Origin: Lachnospiraceae bacterium
Lineage (GTDB): Bacteria; Bacillota; Clostridia; Lachnospirales; Lachnospiraceae
Direction of reading: 5' to 3'
Length of the DNA stretch: 64,000 nucleotides
Assembly: GCA_015057525.1 (NCBI GenBank)
Contig: SVEE01000001.1
Span: 372,001-436,000, forward strand
A program made the position numbers and the translations under genes. Below are positions 1 through 8,761 of the stretch, piece after piece. The notes under the pieces are model-generated. The model did no database searches. It had not been told where the DNA came from and worked only from the letters and a program-made list of their open reading frames with translations. Every line of letters starts with the position of its first letter. The first letter of the stretch is position 1.

Positions 1-674
1 TTCATACATATTCTCTCATTCATGATGACCTTCCGGCATTAGACAATGATGTGCTTAGACGTGGACTTCCAACAGTTCATGTTAAATTTGGTGAAGACAT
101 AGCCATTTTAGCAGGAGATGGTTTGCTTAATTATGCCTATGAAACAGCTGCAAAGACATTTATGGTTTCACCAGGAGATGTAAGAGTTGAGAAGGCATTT
201 TCTTTGCTTACAGCTAAACCGGGAATATATGGTATGATTGGTGGTCAAACGCTTGATGTTGTTATGTCAGGTAGTAAAATAGATGACAATCAGCTTGAAT
301 ATATTTACTTAAATAAAACAGCAGCCTTGATTGAGTGTTCTATGATGATAGGTGCAATTTTAGGTGGGGCAGATGATGCCACAGTAGAAAATATTGGTCA
401 GGCAGCCAAAGCTGTTGGTATGGCATTTCAGGTTCAGGATGATGTTCTTGATATATTAGGTGATGAGGCTACACTTGGTAAGCCTGTACTTAGTGATGAA
501 AAAAATGACAAATATACTTATGCAACAATTTATGGTATTGATAAAGCAAAAACATACGTAAATAATATGTCAGATAAGGCTAATAATATTATTAATGAAA
601 TTAGTTCAAAAAATAAAGAGTCTAAGGAAGCTCTTGTTAGTCTTATTAAGACATTAATTGACAGGGATAGATAA
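1..674 (+). CDS. ispA: Farnesyl diphosphate synthase (polyprenyl synthetase), 5' truncated by window edge
   Basis: Condenses isopentenyl diphosphate with allylic diphosphates to make C10-C15 prenyl diphosphates in the cytoplasm. The reading frame is open from base 3 and begins inside the first aspartate-rich motif (HDDLPALDND, bases 21-50), followed by RRG. The second aspartate-rich motif is FQVQDDVLDILGD near bases 427-465. The start codon and roughly the first third of the protein lie to the left of the window. The stop at 672-674 is one base before the dxs start, so the two isoprenoid genes are in one operon. The family assignment is firm. Chain length (farnesyl rather than geranylgeranyl) is inferred from the dxs neighbour. 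Confidence 0.93.
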   Translation, partial: HTYSLIHDDLPALDNDVLRRGLPTVHVKFGEDIAILAGDGLLNYAYETAAKTFMVSPGDVRVEKAFSLLTAKPGIYGMIGGQTLDVVMSGSKIDDNQLEYIYLNKTAALIECSMMIGAILGGADDATVENIGQAAKAVGMAFQVQDDVLDILGDEATLGKPVLSDEKNDKYTYATIYGIDKAKTYVNNMSDKANNIINEISSKNKESKEALVSLIKTLIDRDR

Positions 675-675
675 T

Positions 676-2538
676 ATGAGTGTATTAGATAAAATACAGC
701 ATGAAAACGATATAAAGAAAATCAACAAAAAGGATTACGACAAGCTAGCGTCTGAAATCCGTTCTTTTTTAGTTGATAAAGTTAGTGAAAAAGGTGGGCA
801 TTTGGCTTCAAATCTTGGCTCTGTTGAGCTTACTATGGCACTACATCTGTGCATGGATTTCCCAGAGGACAAGCTTATATTTGATGTTGGTCATCAGGCA
901 TATACACACAAGCTTTTAACAGGTAGAAGAGATGGCTTTGATTCCTTGAGACAGTATGGAGGAATGAGTGGTTTTCCTAAGACTAAGGAAAGTGACTGTG
1001 ATTCCTTTAACACTGGACACAGCTCTACCAGTATTTCTGCTGCAATGGGTTTTGCCGTTGCCAGAGATTTGAAGAAAACAAATGAGAAGGTTGTGGCTGT
1101 TATTGGCGATGGCTCTTTGACTGGCGGAATGGCTTATGAGGCTATGAATAGTCTTGCACAGGCAAGAACAGGCTGTGTAATTATTCTTAATGATAATGAG
1201 ATGTCCATAGACAAAAATGTAGGTGGATTGTCTAAATATTTAAATAATATTCGTGTGGGAGCAGCCTATAATGATTTAAAGGTTGGAGTGGAACATAGTC
1301 TTCTTGGTTCAAAAACAGGTGAAATTGTGGCCAGAACAATCAAGCGTTCCAAGGATTCCCTTAAACAGTTACTTGTTCCTGGAATGTTTTTTGAGGAACT
1401 TGGAATTACCTATGTAGGCCCTATAGATGGACATGACATAGAATCTATGGTTTCTACGTTCAATAAGGCATTTAGATTAAATAAACCTATTATTATTCAT
1501 GTTAAGACAAAAAAGGGTAAGGGATACAGATACGCGGAGAAACATCCGGATTATTTTCACGGAATTTCTCCTTTTGATAAGGAAACAGGCAGAGAATTAA
1601 CTAAGAAGACCACTAGCTCATATACAGATGTATTTTCAAAGCATTTGGTTACCTTGGGAGAAAAATACCCTAACATGACAGCCATAACTGCGGCTATGTC
1701 CATAGGAACTGGTTTGCATAGATTTAATGCTAAATATCCTGACAGAATGTTTGATGTGGGTATTGCAGAACAACATGCGGTTACTTTTGCAGCGGGAATG
1801 GCGGCATCAGGAATGATTCCTGTTGTAGCAATTTACTCATCCTTTTTACAGCGTGCTTATGATCAGTTATTGCACGACGTATGTTTACAAAACTTACATG
1901 TGGTTTTTGCCGTTGACAGGTCTGGTCTTGTGGGACAGGACGGTGAGACTCATCAGGGAATATATGATATATCATATCTGACACATTTACCAGGAATGAC
2001 AGTAATGGCACCTAAGAATAGGTACGAGCTTGAGCAGATGATGGATTTTGCCATGGAGCATCAGGGGCCTATAGCAATAAAGTATCCAAGAGGAGATGCT
2101 TATAAGGGTCTTGATGAGTTCAATACTCCTATAGAGTACGGCAAAAGTGAATTTTTGTACAAGGGCAGCAAAGTGGCAATTCTTGCTTGTGGAAATATGG
2201 TTGAAGAAGCAGATGTTCTTCACGAAATGCTTGGTAAAGATGGTATTTCACCTACTTTGGTAAATGTTAGATTTTTGTCATCTGTTGATTGTGATATGAT
2301 GAGCTATGTTGTTGATAATCATGATATTGTGGTTACCATGGAAGAAAATATTTCCCAAGGTGGTTATGGAGAGAAGATAGCTGCATACATGACAGATGAA
2401 GCCATGGATAAAAAAATAAAGCACATTAATGTTTCTATTAAGACAGGTGCTGTTGAGCAGGGAAATATTAAAATTTTAAGAAGTGAGCTTGGCTTGGATG
2501 CTGAGAGTATATATAAACAGATAAGAACGGAGTTATAG
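676..2538 (+). CDS. dxs: 1-deoxy-D-xylulose-5-phosphate synthase
   Basis: Thiamine-diphosphate enzyme that joins pyruvate and glyceraldehyde 3-phosphate in the first step of the MEP isoprenoid pathway. The 620-residue length is normal. Visible hallmarks are the N-terminal GGHLASNLG, the cofactor-binding GDGSLTGGMAYEAMN, the later NDNEMSIDKNVGG, and the transketolase-type middle domain with DVGIAEQHAVTFAAG and DRSGLVGQDGETHQG. An in-frame TTG exists at 658, but ATG 676 gives the standard N-terminus and directly follows the ispA stop. The operon continues into tlyA seven bases downstream. Confidence 0.97.
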   Translation: MSVLDKIQHENDIKKINKKDYDKLASEIRSFLVDKVSEKGGHLASNLGSVELTMALHLCMDFPEDKLIFDVGHQAYTHKLLTGRRDGFDSLRQYGGMSGFPKTKESDCDSFNTGHSSTSISAAMGFAVARDLKKTNEKVVAVIGDGSLTGGMAYEAMNSLAQARTGCVIILNDNEMSIDKNVGGLSKYLNNIRVGAAYNDLKVGVEHSLLGSKTGEIVARTIKRSKDSLKQLLVPGMFFEELGITYVGPIDGHDIESMVSTFNKAFRLNKPIIIHVKTKKGKGYRYAEKHPDYFHGISPFDKETGRELTKKTTSSYTDVFSKHLVTLGEKYPNMTAITAAMSIGTGLHRFNAKYPDRMFDVGIAEQHAVTFAAGMAASGMIPVVAIYSSFLQRAYDQLLHDVCLQNLHVVFAVDRSGLVGQDGETHQGIYDISYLTHLPGMTVMAPKNRYELEQMMDFAMEHQGPIAIKYPRGDAYKGLDEFNTPIEYGKSEFLYKGSKVAILACGNMVEEADVLHEMLGKDGISPTLVNVRFLSSVDCDMMSYVVDNHDIVVTMEENISQGGYGEKIAAYMTDEAMDKKIKHINVSIKTGAVEQGNIKILRSELGLDAESIYKQIRTEL

Positions 2539-2544
2539 TTTAAA

Positions 2545-3375
2545 ATGCAGGAGAAGATAAAAAAAGAAAGACTGGATGTTCTTCTTGTAGACAGAGGTTT
2601 TGCCACATCAAGGGAGAAGGCAAAAGCGATTATTATGTCTGGAATTGTCTATGTGGATGGCAACAAGGAGGATAAGGCAGGCACTACATTTCCAACAACT
2701 GTTAATATAGAAGTCAAGGGTAGTACCTTAAAGTATGTGAGCAGAGGTGGTCTTAAGCTTGAGAAAGCTATGAATGAGTTTAATCTTTCTCTTGATGGTT
2801 TTTGTTGTATGGATGTAGGCTCATCTACGGGTGGATTTACAGACTGTATGCTACAAAATGGTGCTGTTAAGGTGTATTCGGTTGATGTGGGTCATGGACA
2901 GCTTGACTGGAAACTTAGAAATGATGATAGAGTTGTTGTGATGGAGAAGACTAATATTAGATATGTTACTCCAGAGCATATAGACGATGTCTTAGATTTC
3001 GCATCCATAGATGTTTCTTTTATATCTCTTACAAAGGTGCTCCTTCCTGTAAGAGAGCTTCTGTCTGATAAAGGCAGAATTGTGTGTTTAATTAAGCCGC
3101 AGTTTGAAGCAGGAAGAGAAAAGGTAGGTAAGAAGGGTGTTGTTCGTGACAAAAAGGTTCACGAGGAAGTAATTGAGATGGTTAAAAACTATGCAGAGTC
3201 CATTGGATTACATCCTATAATGCTATCATTTTCACCAGTTAAGGGACCGGAAGGAAATATAGAATATTTGCTTTATTTAACAAAGGATAAATCCCAGGTA
3301 GAGGAACTGGGTGGAACATCACCTATAGATATACATGAGGTTGTGGAGGCCTCACATGTTACTCTTGATAAGTAA
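2545..3375 (+). CDS. tlyA: TlyA family rRNA 2'-O-methyltransferase
   Basis: S-adenosylmethionine-dependent ribose methyltransferase of the TlyA/hemolysin A family, which modifies 16S and/or 23S rRNA. Residues about 5-65 form an S4 RNA-binding domain (RLDVLLVDRGFATSREKAK). The FtsJ-like methyltransferase domain follows, with the SAM motif DVGSSTGGFTDCML and the later LIKPQFEAGRE. The 276-residue length is typical. It sits between dxs and nadK, which is the usual Clostridia order. Despite the old name hemolysin, nothing here indicates a toxin. Confidence 0.93.
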   Translation: MQEKIKKERLDVLLVDRGFATSREKAKAIIMSGIVYVDGNKEDKAGTTFPTTVNIEVKGSTLKYVSRGGLKLEKAMNEFNLSLDGFCCMDVGSSTGGFTDCMLQNGAVKVYSVDVGHGQLDWKLRNDDRVVVMEKTNIRYVTPEHIDDVLDFASIDVSFISLTKVLLPVRELLSDKGRIVCLIKPQFEAGREKVGKKGVVRDKKVHEEVIEMVKNYAESIGLHPIMLSFSPVKGPEGNIEYLLYLTKDKSQVEELGGTSPIDIHEVVEASHVTLDK

Positions 3376-3392
3376 AGAATAGGAAGAGGCAT

Positions 3393-4229
3393 ATGAATAA
3401 ATTTCTTATACTTGCTAATACTGAAAAGGATATTGACTTAAAGCTTAGCAATAAAATTTCAGAGTATTTGTCTGGCTTTGGAGCAGATGTACGCATAATA
3501 AGCGACATGCTTAAAGAGCAGGATGAGAATATTATTAAGGCTGAATATATGGAAGGTGTGCAGGCAGCTATCGTTTTAGGCGGCGATGGAACCATGCTTC
3601 GTGCAGCGCACTGGATTGGCTCTTATGAGGTACCTCTTATGGGGGTTAATCTTGGAACAATGGGATTTTTGACCGAGGTTGAGGAATCCAATGTATATAC
3701 AGCTTTAGATAGACTTTTGAATGATGATTTTAAAATCGAAAATAGAATGATGATTGAGGGAAGAGTTAAGGACAAGGTTTATCATTCTCTCAATGATATA
3801 GTTATAACAAGAGCTGGCTTTTCTCGAATAATTGGTCTTAATGTATATGTTAATGGGCAGTTGCTTGATACATACGAGGCGGATGGTGTTATTGTTGCTA
3901 CACCTACAGGCTCAACAGGTTACAATTTATCAGCAGGAGGACCTATTGTCAGCCCTAAGTCTAAAGTTATTGTTGTTACACCTATTTCCCCACATTCTCT
4001 TACAACCAAGAGTGTGGTTTTCGACAGTAATGATAATATTCGTATAGAAATTGTAAAAAAGAGAAAAACTCAGGAAACAGAGGCTATTGTGTCCTTTGAT
4101 GGTGGAAGCAATATGGAACTTTCAGCAGGTGATAATGTTTACGCCAATATTTCATCTAAAGAAATCAGCCTCATAAAAATGTATGATGTAAATTTTTACA
4201 GTGTACTTCGTGAAAAAATCGGAGGGTGA
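3393..4229 (+). CDS. nadK: NAD kinase
   Basis: Phosphorylates NAD to NADP in the cytoplasm. The signature GGDGTMLRAAH is at about residues 57-67. NLGTMGFLTE and the conserved second motif DGVIVATPTGSTGYNLSAGGP follow, so all family blocks are present. Length 278 residues is normal. ATG 3393 has a purine-rich ribosome site (GGAAGAGG) just upstream. The stop codon overlaps the ribosome site region of argR, so the two are likely translated together. Confidence 0.96.
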   Translation: MNKFLILANTEKDIDLKLSNKISEYLSGFGADVRIISDMLKEQDENIIKAEYMEGVQAAIVLGGDGTMLRAAHWIGSYEVPLMGVNLGTMGFLTEVEESNVYTALDRLLNDDFKIENRMMIEGRVKDKVYHSLNDIVITRAGFSRIIGLNVYVNGQLLDTYEADGVIVATPTGSTGYNLSAGGPIVSPKSKVIVVTPISPHSLTTKSVVFDSNDNIRIEIVKKRKTQETEAIVSFDGGSNMELSAGDNVYANISSKEISLIKMYDVNFYSVLREKIGG

Positions 4230-4234
4230 GTTAT

Positions 4235-4681
4235 TTGAAAAAGGAAAGACAAAACGCTATCATACAAATTATTACAAATAACAATGTTGAAACTCAGGAG
4301 GATTTACAGGCCTTACTTAAGGAAAAAGGGTTTGATGTAACACAGGCAACTATCTCTAGAGATATGAGAGAGTTGAAGGTTACTAAGATATCTTATGATG
4401 GTAACAAGCATAAATATTCTGCTAATCCTGTGATTGATTCCGGTACAAAAGCATCCTATAAGCATGTTCTTGGCAATTGTGTATTGTCTATTGATCATGC
4501 TCAAAATATCATAGTTATTAAAACTGTTTCAGGTATGGCTATGGCCGTTGGTGCAGCTATTGATCATATGGATATAAGTGGAATAATGGGATGTATTGCC
4601 GGTGATGACACTATTTTTCTTGCAATAAGGGACAGTAAAATGGCCGAGGATATTATTGGAGATATAAAAAAATGTTATTAA
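4235..4681 (+). CDS. argR: Arginine repressor (ArgR/AhrC)
   Basis: Arginine-sensing DNA-binding repressor/activator of arginine biosynthesis and catabolism. The N-terminal winged helix contains VTQATISRDMRELKV, the classic ArgR recognition segment. The C-terminal arginine-binding trimerisation domain has GTVSGMA-like and GCIAGDDTIF motifs. I chose TTG 4235 as start because GGAGGG at 4221-4226 lies eight bases upstream and the protein then begins MKKERQ as in relatives. A GTG at 4226 is also in frame but lies on the ribosome site. argD in this window (27.7 kb) is a plausible target, but I saw no clear ARG box there. Confidence 0.93.
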   Translation: MKKERQNAIIQIITNNNVETQEDLQALLKEKGFDVTQATISRDMRELKVTKISYDGNKHKYSANPVIDSGTKASYKHVLGNCVLSIDHAQNIIVIKTVSGMAMAVGAAIDHMDISGIMGCIAGDDTIFLAIRDSKMAEDIIGDIKKCY

Positions 4682-6357
4682 ATATGCATATTAAAAATAT
4701 TGCTCTTATTGATGATATTGATGTGAGTTTTAATGAAGGTCTCAATATTTTAACAGGAGAGACTGGAGCTGGTAAATCAATAATCATTGGTTCTCTTGGA
4801 ATATGCCTAGGTGGTAAGTTTCAAAAAGAGCTTTTAAGAGATGAAGAAAAAGATGGTCTTGTTGAGCTTTTGTTTTCTGTTGATAACGACAGGATTAAGA
4901 ATATGCTCTTAAGCATTGATGTGGATCCTGGTGAGGAGGATGAGATTCTCATATCCAGAAGACTTAATCAGGCAGGAAAGACCATTAATCGTATAAATGA
5001 TAATACTGTCACTGTGGGTAAGCTGAAGGAGGTAGCAGGAATACTTATTGACCTCCATGCTCAGCATGAACAGCAAACACTGCTTAAGAAGGATAAACAT
5101 CTTGTTATTCTTGATAGATTCGGTGGAAAAAATATTGAAGAATTAAAATCACAGGTTAATGTCTGTTATAAAGAGTATATTCAAATAAAGGATAAGCTTG
5201 AAAAAGATTCTATAGATGAGGCTGAGAAGAATAAGCAGATGGATTTCTTAAAGTATCAGATTAATGAGATTAAGTCAGCTAATCTTATATCTGGTGAGGA
5301 TGAAGAACTTGAAATTGCGTATAGAAAGGCTGTTAATTCTAAGGATATTTTATCTACAGCAGACGGAATTTACCAAAGTACAGGATATGAAGTTGGTGGA
5401 ACAGGAGATGCTGTAGGAAGAGCTTTACAACAGCTTGGAAGATTAATAGATTTGGATCCTGATTTAGTTAATTTACATGAAACCTTGGGAGATATAGATG
5501 GAATGCTTAATGATTTTAACAGAGAGCTAAGTGCCTATATGAAATCTCTTGAGTTTGATGGTCAGGAATTTGCTGCTTTAGAGCAACGTTTAGATTTGAT
5601 TAACTCTTTAAAGGCTAAATATGGCAATTCTATAGAAACAATAATGAATACCTGTGATGAATATGAGAAAGAATATAATAAGCTTCTTTCTTACGAGGAA
5701 TACATAGATTCATTAAATATAGAGTTGAATAATAAAGGTAAGATTTTGACTGAATTAAGTGATAAGCTTACTAAGGCAAGAATGGAAGCAGGAAATAAAC
5801 TGTCTGAATTAATAAAGGCTTCACTTCAAGAACTTAATTTTCTTACAGTTGAATTTGATATGAAATTTGAAAAATTAGATCACTTTACTGCCAACGGTAT
5901 GGATGATGCTTGTTTCATGATTTCTACAAATGTAGGAGAGCCTATGCGACCTCTTTATGAAGTTGCATCTGGTGGTGAATTATCGAGAGTGATGCTTGCC
6001 ATTAAGTCCTGTCTTGCCTATGAGGATGATACACCAACCCTTGTTTTTGACGAAATTGATGTAGGAATAAGTGGAAGAACAGCTCAGAAAGTTGCAGAGA
6101 AGATGTCTCTAATTGGCAAGAGTCATCAGGTTATTTGTATTACTCATTTGCCACAGATTGCTGCTATGGCGGATTCACATTATTCTATAGAAAAAAATGT
6201 GGAAAATAGTAAAACAATAACCAATATAAGGATTCTTTCAAGAGAAGAACAAATTGGCGAGATTGCAAGACTTTTGGGTGGTGCAGAAATTACAGATGCA
6301 ACAATTGTAAGTGCCACTGAAATGAAAGGATTGGCAGATAAAGCAAAATTATACTGA
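4672..6357 (+). CDS. recN: DNA repair protein RecN
   Basis: SMC-like ATPase acting in double-strand break repair. It has a Walker A motif GETGAGKSIIIG near residue 30, the RecN motif DLHAQHEQQ, a long coiled-coil centre (about residues 150-390), the ABC signature ASGGELSRVMLAIK, Walker B TLVFDEIDVGISG, and the switch CITHLPQIAAMA. Length 561 is typical. The start overlaps the end of argR by ten bases, and a GGAG lies upstream. The argR-recN-spoIVB-spo0A order is conserved in Firmicutes. Confidence 0.96.
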   Translation: MLLNMHIKNIALIDDIDVSFNEGLNILTGETGAGKSIIIGSLGICLGGKFQKELLRDEEKDGLVELLFSVDNDRIKNMLLSIDVDPGEEDEILISRRLNQAGKTINRINDNTVTVGKLKEVAGILIDLHAQHEQQTLLKKDKHLVILDRFGGKNIEELKSQVNVCYKEYIQIKDKLEKDSIDEAEKNKQMDFLKYQINEIKSANLISGEDEELEIAYRKAVNSKDILSTADGIYQSTGYEVGGTGDAVGRALQQLGRLIDLDPDLVNLHETLGDIDGMLNDFNRELSAYMKSLEFDGQEFAALEQRLDLINSLKAKYGNSIETIMNTCDEYEKEYNKLLSYEEYIDSLNIELNNKGKILTELSDKLTKARMEAGNKLSELIKASLQELNFLTVEFDMKFEKLDHFTANGMDDACFMISTNVGEPMRPLYEVASGGELSRVMLAIKSCLAYEDDTPTLVFDEIDVGISGRTAQKVAEKMSLIGKSHQVICITHLPQIAAMADSHYSIEKNVENSKTITNIRILSREEQIGEIARLLGGAEITDATIVSATEMKGLADKAKLY

Positions 6358-6383
6358 TTATAAAATTATATATTTTAAATACT

Positions 6384-6414
6384 AAGAGTACATGGAGAAT
6401 GTACTCTTTTTATT
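6384..6414 (+). terminator. Intrinsic terminator after recN
   Basis: A 10-bp stem AAGAGTACAT / ATGTACTCTT with a GGAGA loop is followed by a T-rich tract. It separates recN from spoIVB, suggesting that spoIVB has its own sporulation promoter. Confidence 0.85.
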
Positions 6415-6442
6415 TTGAAATATATTAAGCGGAGGTAATGTT

Positions 6443-7567
6443 ATGAGTAGAAAGTCGTACAGGGCTATATTATATACATTGCTTTCATTTATCAGTATTT
6501 TGCTTGTGTTTGCCTTGGTTTTATATAAGGAGGAAAGTAGTCAAGCAGGTAATTATACTTTTAGCATAGTTAGTGAGCTTGAAGGTGCTGATAGGGAGAA
6601 AGCCGTAATATATAGCGAGACCTTTGGAAGTAGTGAAGGAACTCAGCATTTGGTTATGCCGTCAGGTGAAACAATAGGGATATATGTTAAGGCAGACGGT
6701 ATAATGGTGGTTGGTGTAGGTACGGTCACTGATAATATGGGAAATAATTGTTCACCCTGCTATGGTATTCTTCAAACAGGAGATTATATTGTGGGAATAA
6801 ATGGACAAGAGGTAAAAGAGAAGAAAGCTTTAAGCTCCATTTTAAATTCCTGTGGGGGAGAAAGTGTAGATATTACTGTGATGAGGGATAACGAAGAAAA
6901 AACGTTATCAGTGACTCCGGTATTAGCTGATAAAGGAAACTATATGTTAGGTGTTTGGGTCAAGGATGACATATCTGGTATTGGAACGTTAACTTATATT
7001 GATGAAAATGGGTTTGGTGCCTTAGGCCATGGAATAAACGACAATGATACGGGAGAATTATTTCAAATTTATGATGGAGCAATATATAAGACTAGTCTTA
7101 TAAATATTGTGAAAGCTGGATATAATCAGCCAGGACGTCTAGAGGGTATGATTGATTATTCTTCCGCTAATATTGTTGGTAGAGTAGAAGATAACAATTG
7201 TTATGGAATAAAAGGTTATATAACAAAAAAAGGAGCTAATAAGATTGTTGGTGATGAATGGATGCCAGTTGGGACAAAAAATGATGTGCATTTAGGAAGT
7301 GCCTATATACTTTCCTCAGTATCAGGACAGTCAGTATATTATGATGTAGAAATAACAGGCATAGATTTATCATCTTCGGCAGGTAACAAGGGAATTGAGC
7401 TTAAAATAACAGACGAGGATTTAATAAGTTTAACAAATGGTATTGTTCAAGGAATGAGCGGCACTCCAATCATACAAGATGGAAAACTTATAGGAGCAAT
7501 AACCCATGTTTTTGTCAATGATGCTACAAAGGGGTATGGAATTTTTATTGAAGAAATGTTGGAATAA
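6443..7567 (+). CDS. spoIVB: SpoIVB sporulation serine peptidase
   Basis: Forespore-secreted S55-family serine protease. In Bacillus it triggers processing of pro-sigmaK from the intermembrane space. The 374-residue protein has an N-terminal membrane segment (about residues 10-28), a PDZ domain (about 95-165, with LQTGDYIVGINGQEV), and the peptidase domain. Likely catalytic residues are His196 in ALGHGIND and Ser339 in GMSGTPI. ATG 6443 is preceded by GGAGG. The gene lies between recN and spo0A as in other spore formers, with terminators on both sides. Confidence 0.93.
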   Translation: MSRKSYRAILYTLLSFISILLVFALVLYKEESSQAGNYTFSIVSELEGADREKAVIYSETFGSSEGTQHLVMPSGETIGIYVKADGIMVVGVGTVTDNMGNNCSPCYGILQTGDYIVGINGQEVKEKKALSSILNSCGGESVDITVMRDNEEKTLSVTPVLADKGNYMLGVWVKDDISGIGTLTYIDENGFGALGHGINDNDTGELFQIYDGAIYKTSLINIVKAGYNQPGRLEGMIDYSSANIVGRVEDNNCYGIKGYITKKGANKIVGDEWMPVGTKNDVHLGSAYILSSVSGQSVYYDVEITGIDLSSSAGNKGIELKITDEDLISLTNGIVQGMSGTPIIQDGKLIGAITHVFVNDATKGYGIFIEEMLE

Positions 7568-7573
7568 GATATG

Positions 7574-7620
7574 AAGGGACTGTCAATATACACTATTGAT
7601 AGTCCTTTTTCATTTTTTTT
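7574..7620 (+). terminator. Intrinsic terminator after spoIVB
   Basis: An inverted repeat of about 14 bp (AAGGGACTGTCAATA paired with TATTGATAGTCCTTTTT, one G-T wobble) with a 5-base loop is followed by a run of T. Confidence 0.85.
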
Positions 7621-7673
7621 AGCATAAATTTTATAAGTATCGACATTATTTTTATCGCAAAAAATGTTGGAAA

Positions 7674-7811
7674 ATGCTGTCAATATTTACTGTCGCAACT
7701 TGCGTATTGTTATATATTGCTATGGCCAAAATGCGATTATATAATACAAAAGAACAAAGGCTTAAGCATGTATCGAATGAAGATATATTAAAATATCTGG
7801 AAGGAGGATAA
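7674..7811 (+). CDS. Candidate 45-residue small membrane protein coupled to spo0A-like gene
   Basis: A short open frame runs from ATG 7674 to TAA 7809-7811. The product starts [19 protein letters not shown], which reads as one membrane-spanning or signal-anchor helix (residues 2-18). A basic, polar tail of about 25 residues ends YLEGG. The last codons lie on the AAGGAGG ribosome site of the next gene, whose ATG is one base after the stop. That arrangement suggests translational coupling. There is no strong ribosome site for this ORF itself; only a weak GTTGG is close by. I do not recognise a family, and the coding status is inferred. Confidence 0.45.
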   Translation: MLSIFTVATCVLLYIAMAKMRLYNTKEQRLKHVSNEDILKYLEGG

Positions 7812-7812
7812 T

Positions 7813-8607
7813 ATGAAAACAAAGGTGCTTATTGTTAAGCATGATATAAAAAGTATGGCAGAATTAAAAAATATATTGGGAAAGAGAAAGGATATGGAAG
7901 TGTGTGATACCATAAATGATGGACAGGCTGCTATAACTTCTATAAAGAAGCATAACCCCGATGTAGTAATTATTGATTTGTTGTTACCTAACCTTGATGG
8001 TATGGCAGTTATGGAAGAAATAAATTCCTGCACAAGCAGGGGATATAAATTTATTGTGAAGGCAAACAGTAGTCAGATAAAATTTATGGAAAATACATAT
8101 AAGGGTATTATGGATAATATATTTATAAATATTATTGAAGATAGTATTCAGGATATTGATATTGTAGAAGAGATTATAAATACAAGCAGAAGTAAGTTGA
8201 AGGATATTTATATATATAAGAAAGATAATCAGGGTTTCTACAGTCAGAATGAATTAGAGGTTAAGGTCACCGAAATAATACATGAAATAGGTGTTCCAGC
8301 ACATATAAAAGGATATCAGTATTTAAGAAGCTCAATTATGATGGCTGTAAATGATATGGATATTTTAAATTCAATTACTAAGCAGTTGTATCCATCTATA
8401 GCAAAGGAACATGATACTACACCATCAAGAGTAGAGCGAGCAATAAGACATGCTATTGAAGTGGCATGGGGAAGAGGAAAGACAGATACAATTAATGAGT
8501 TATTTGGATATTCAATTAATTCAGGTAAAGTAAAACCTACAAATTCTGAATTTATTGCACTTATTGCGGACAAAATAAGGCTTGAGACTAAGGTCAAAAG
8601 TGCATAA
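7813..8607 (+). CDS. Spo0A-like response regulator, copy 1, with degenerate receiver
   Basis: The protein has 264 residues. The C-terminal half (about 150-262) is a clear Spo0A DNA-binding domain, with [15 protein letters not shown] and the recognition region [19 protein letters not shown]. The N-terminal receiver keeps the phosphoacceptor position Asp55 ([13 protein letters not shown]). Compared with B. subtilis Spo0A, however, the acidic pair after beta-1 is replaced (IVKHD), the conserved Thr position reads FIVKANSS, and no Lys-Pro is visible where LKPFD should be. It occupies the canonical spo0A site after spoIVB. AAGGAGG precedes ATG 7813. Normal phosphorylation is doubtful. It may act as a phosphorylation-independent or antagonistic paralogue (inference). 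Confidence 0.85.
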   Translation: MKTKVLIVKHDIKSMAELKNILGKRKDMEVCDTINDGQAAITSIKKHNPDVVIIDLLLPNLDGMAVMEEINSCTSRGYKFIVKANSSQIKFMENTYKGIMDNIFINIIEDSIQDIDIVEEIINTSRSKLKDIYIYKKDNQGFYSQNELEVKVTEIIHEIGVPAHIKGYQYLRSSIMMAVNDMDILNSITKQLYPSIAKEHDTTPSRVERAIRHAIEVAWGRGKTDTINELFGYSINSGKVKPTNSEFIALIADKIRLETKVKSA

Positions 8608-8630
8608 TTTATTGTATTTTTGTCATATTG

Positions 8631-8637
8631 TGTCGAA
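8631..8637 (+). promoter_or_regulatory. Candidate Spo0A-binding site (0A box) upstream of second spo0A
   Basis: The heptamer TGTCGAA matches the 0A box core known from Bacillus and clostridia. It lies about 46 bases upstream of the -35 of the promoter at 8683-8711, consistent with autoregulation. A single heptamer can occur by chance. Confidence 0.45.
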
Positions 8638-8682
8638 TAAAGTATAACCGTGAGAATATAGTTAAAAATTAAAGAATATTTC

Positions 8683-8711
8683 TTGACAATAAAAAATTAA
8701 AATTATATTAT
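8683..8711 (+). promoter_or_regulatory. SigmaA-type promoter for second spo0A-like gene
   Basis: TTGACA at 8683-8688, a 17-base spacer and TATTAT at 8706-8711. It lies in the 154-base gap between the two spo0A-like genes and gives a leader of about 45 bases before ATG 8762. Confidence 0.75.
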
Positions 8712-8761
8712 CATCTGCGTACGGTTAAGTTGATACGTGGATGTAGCAAAGGAGAGATTGT

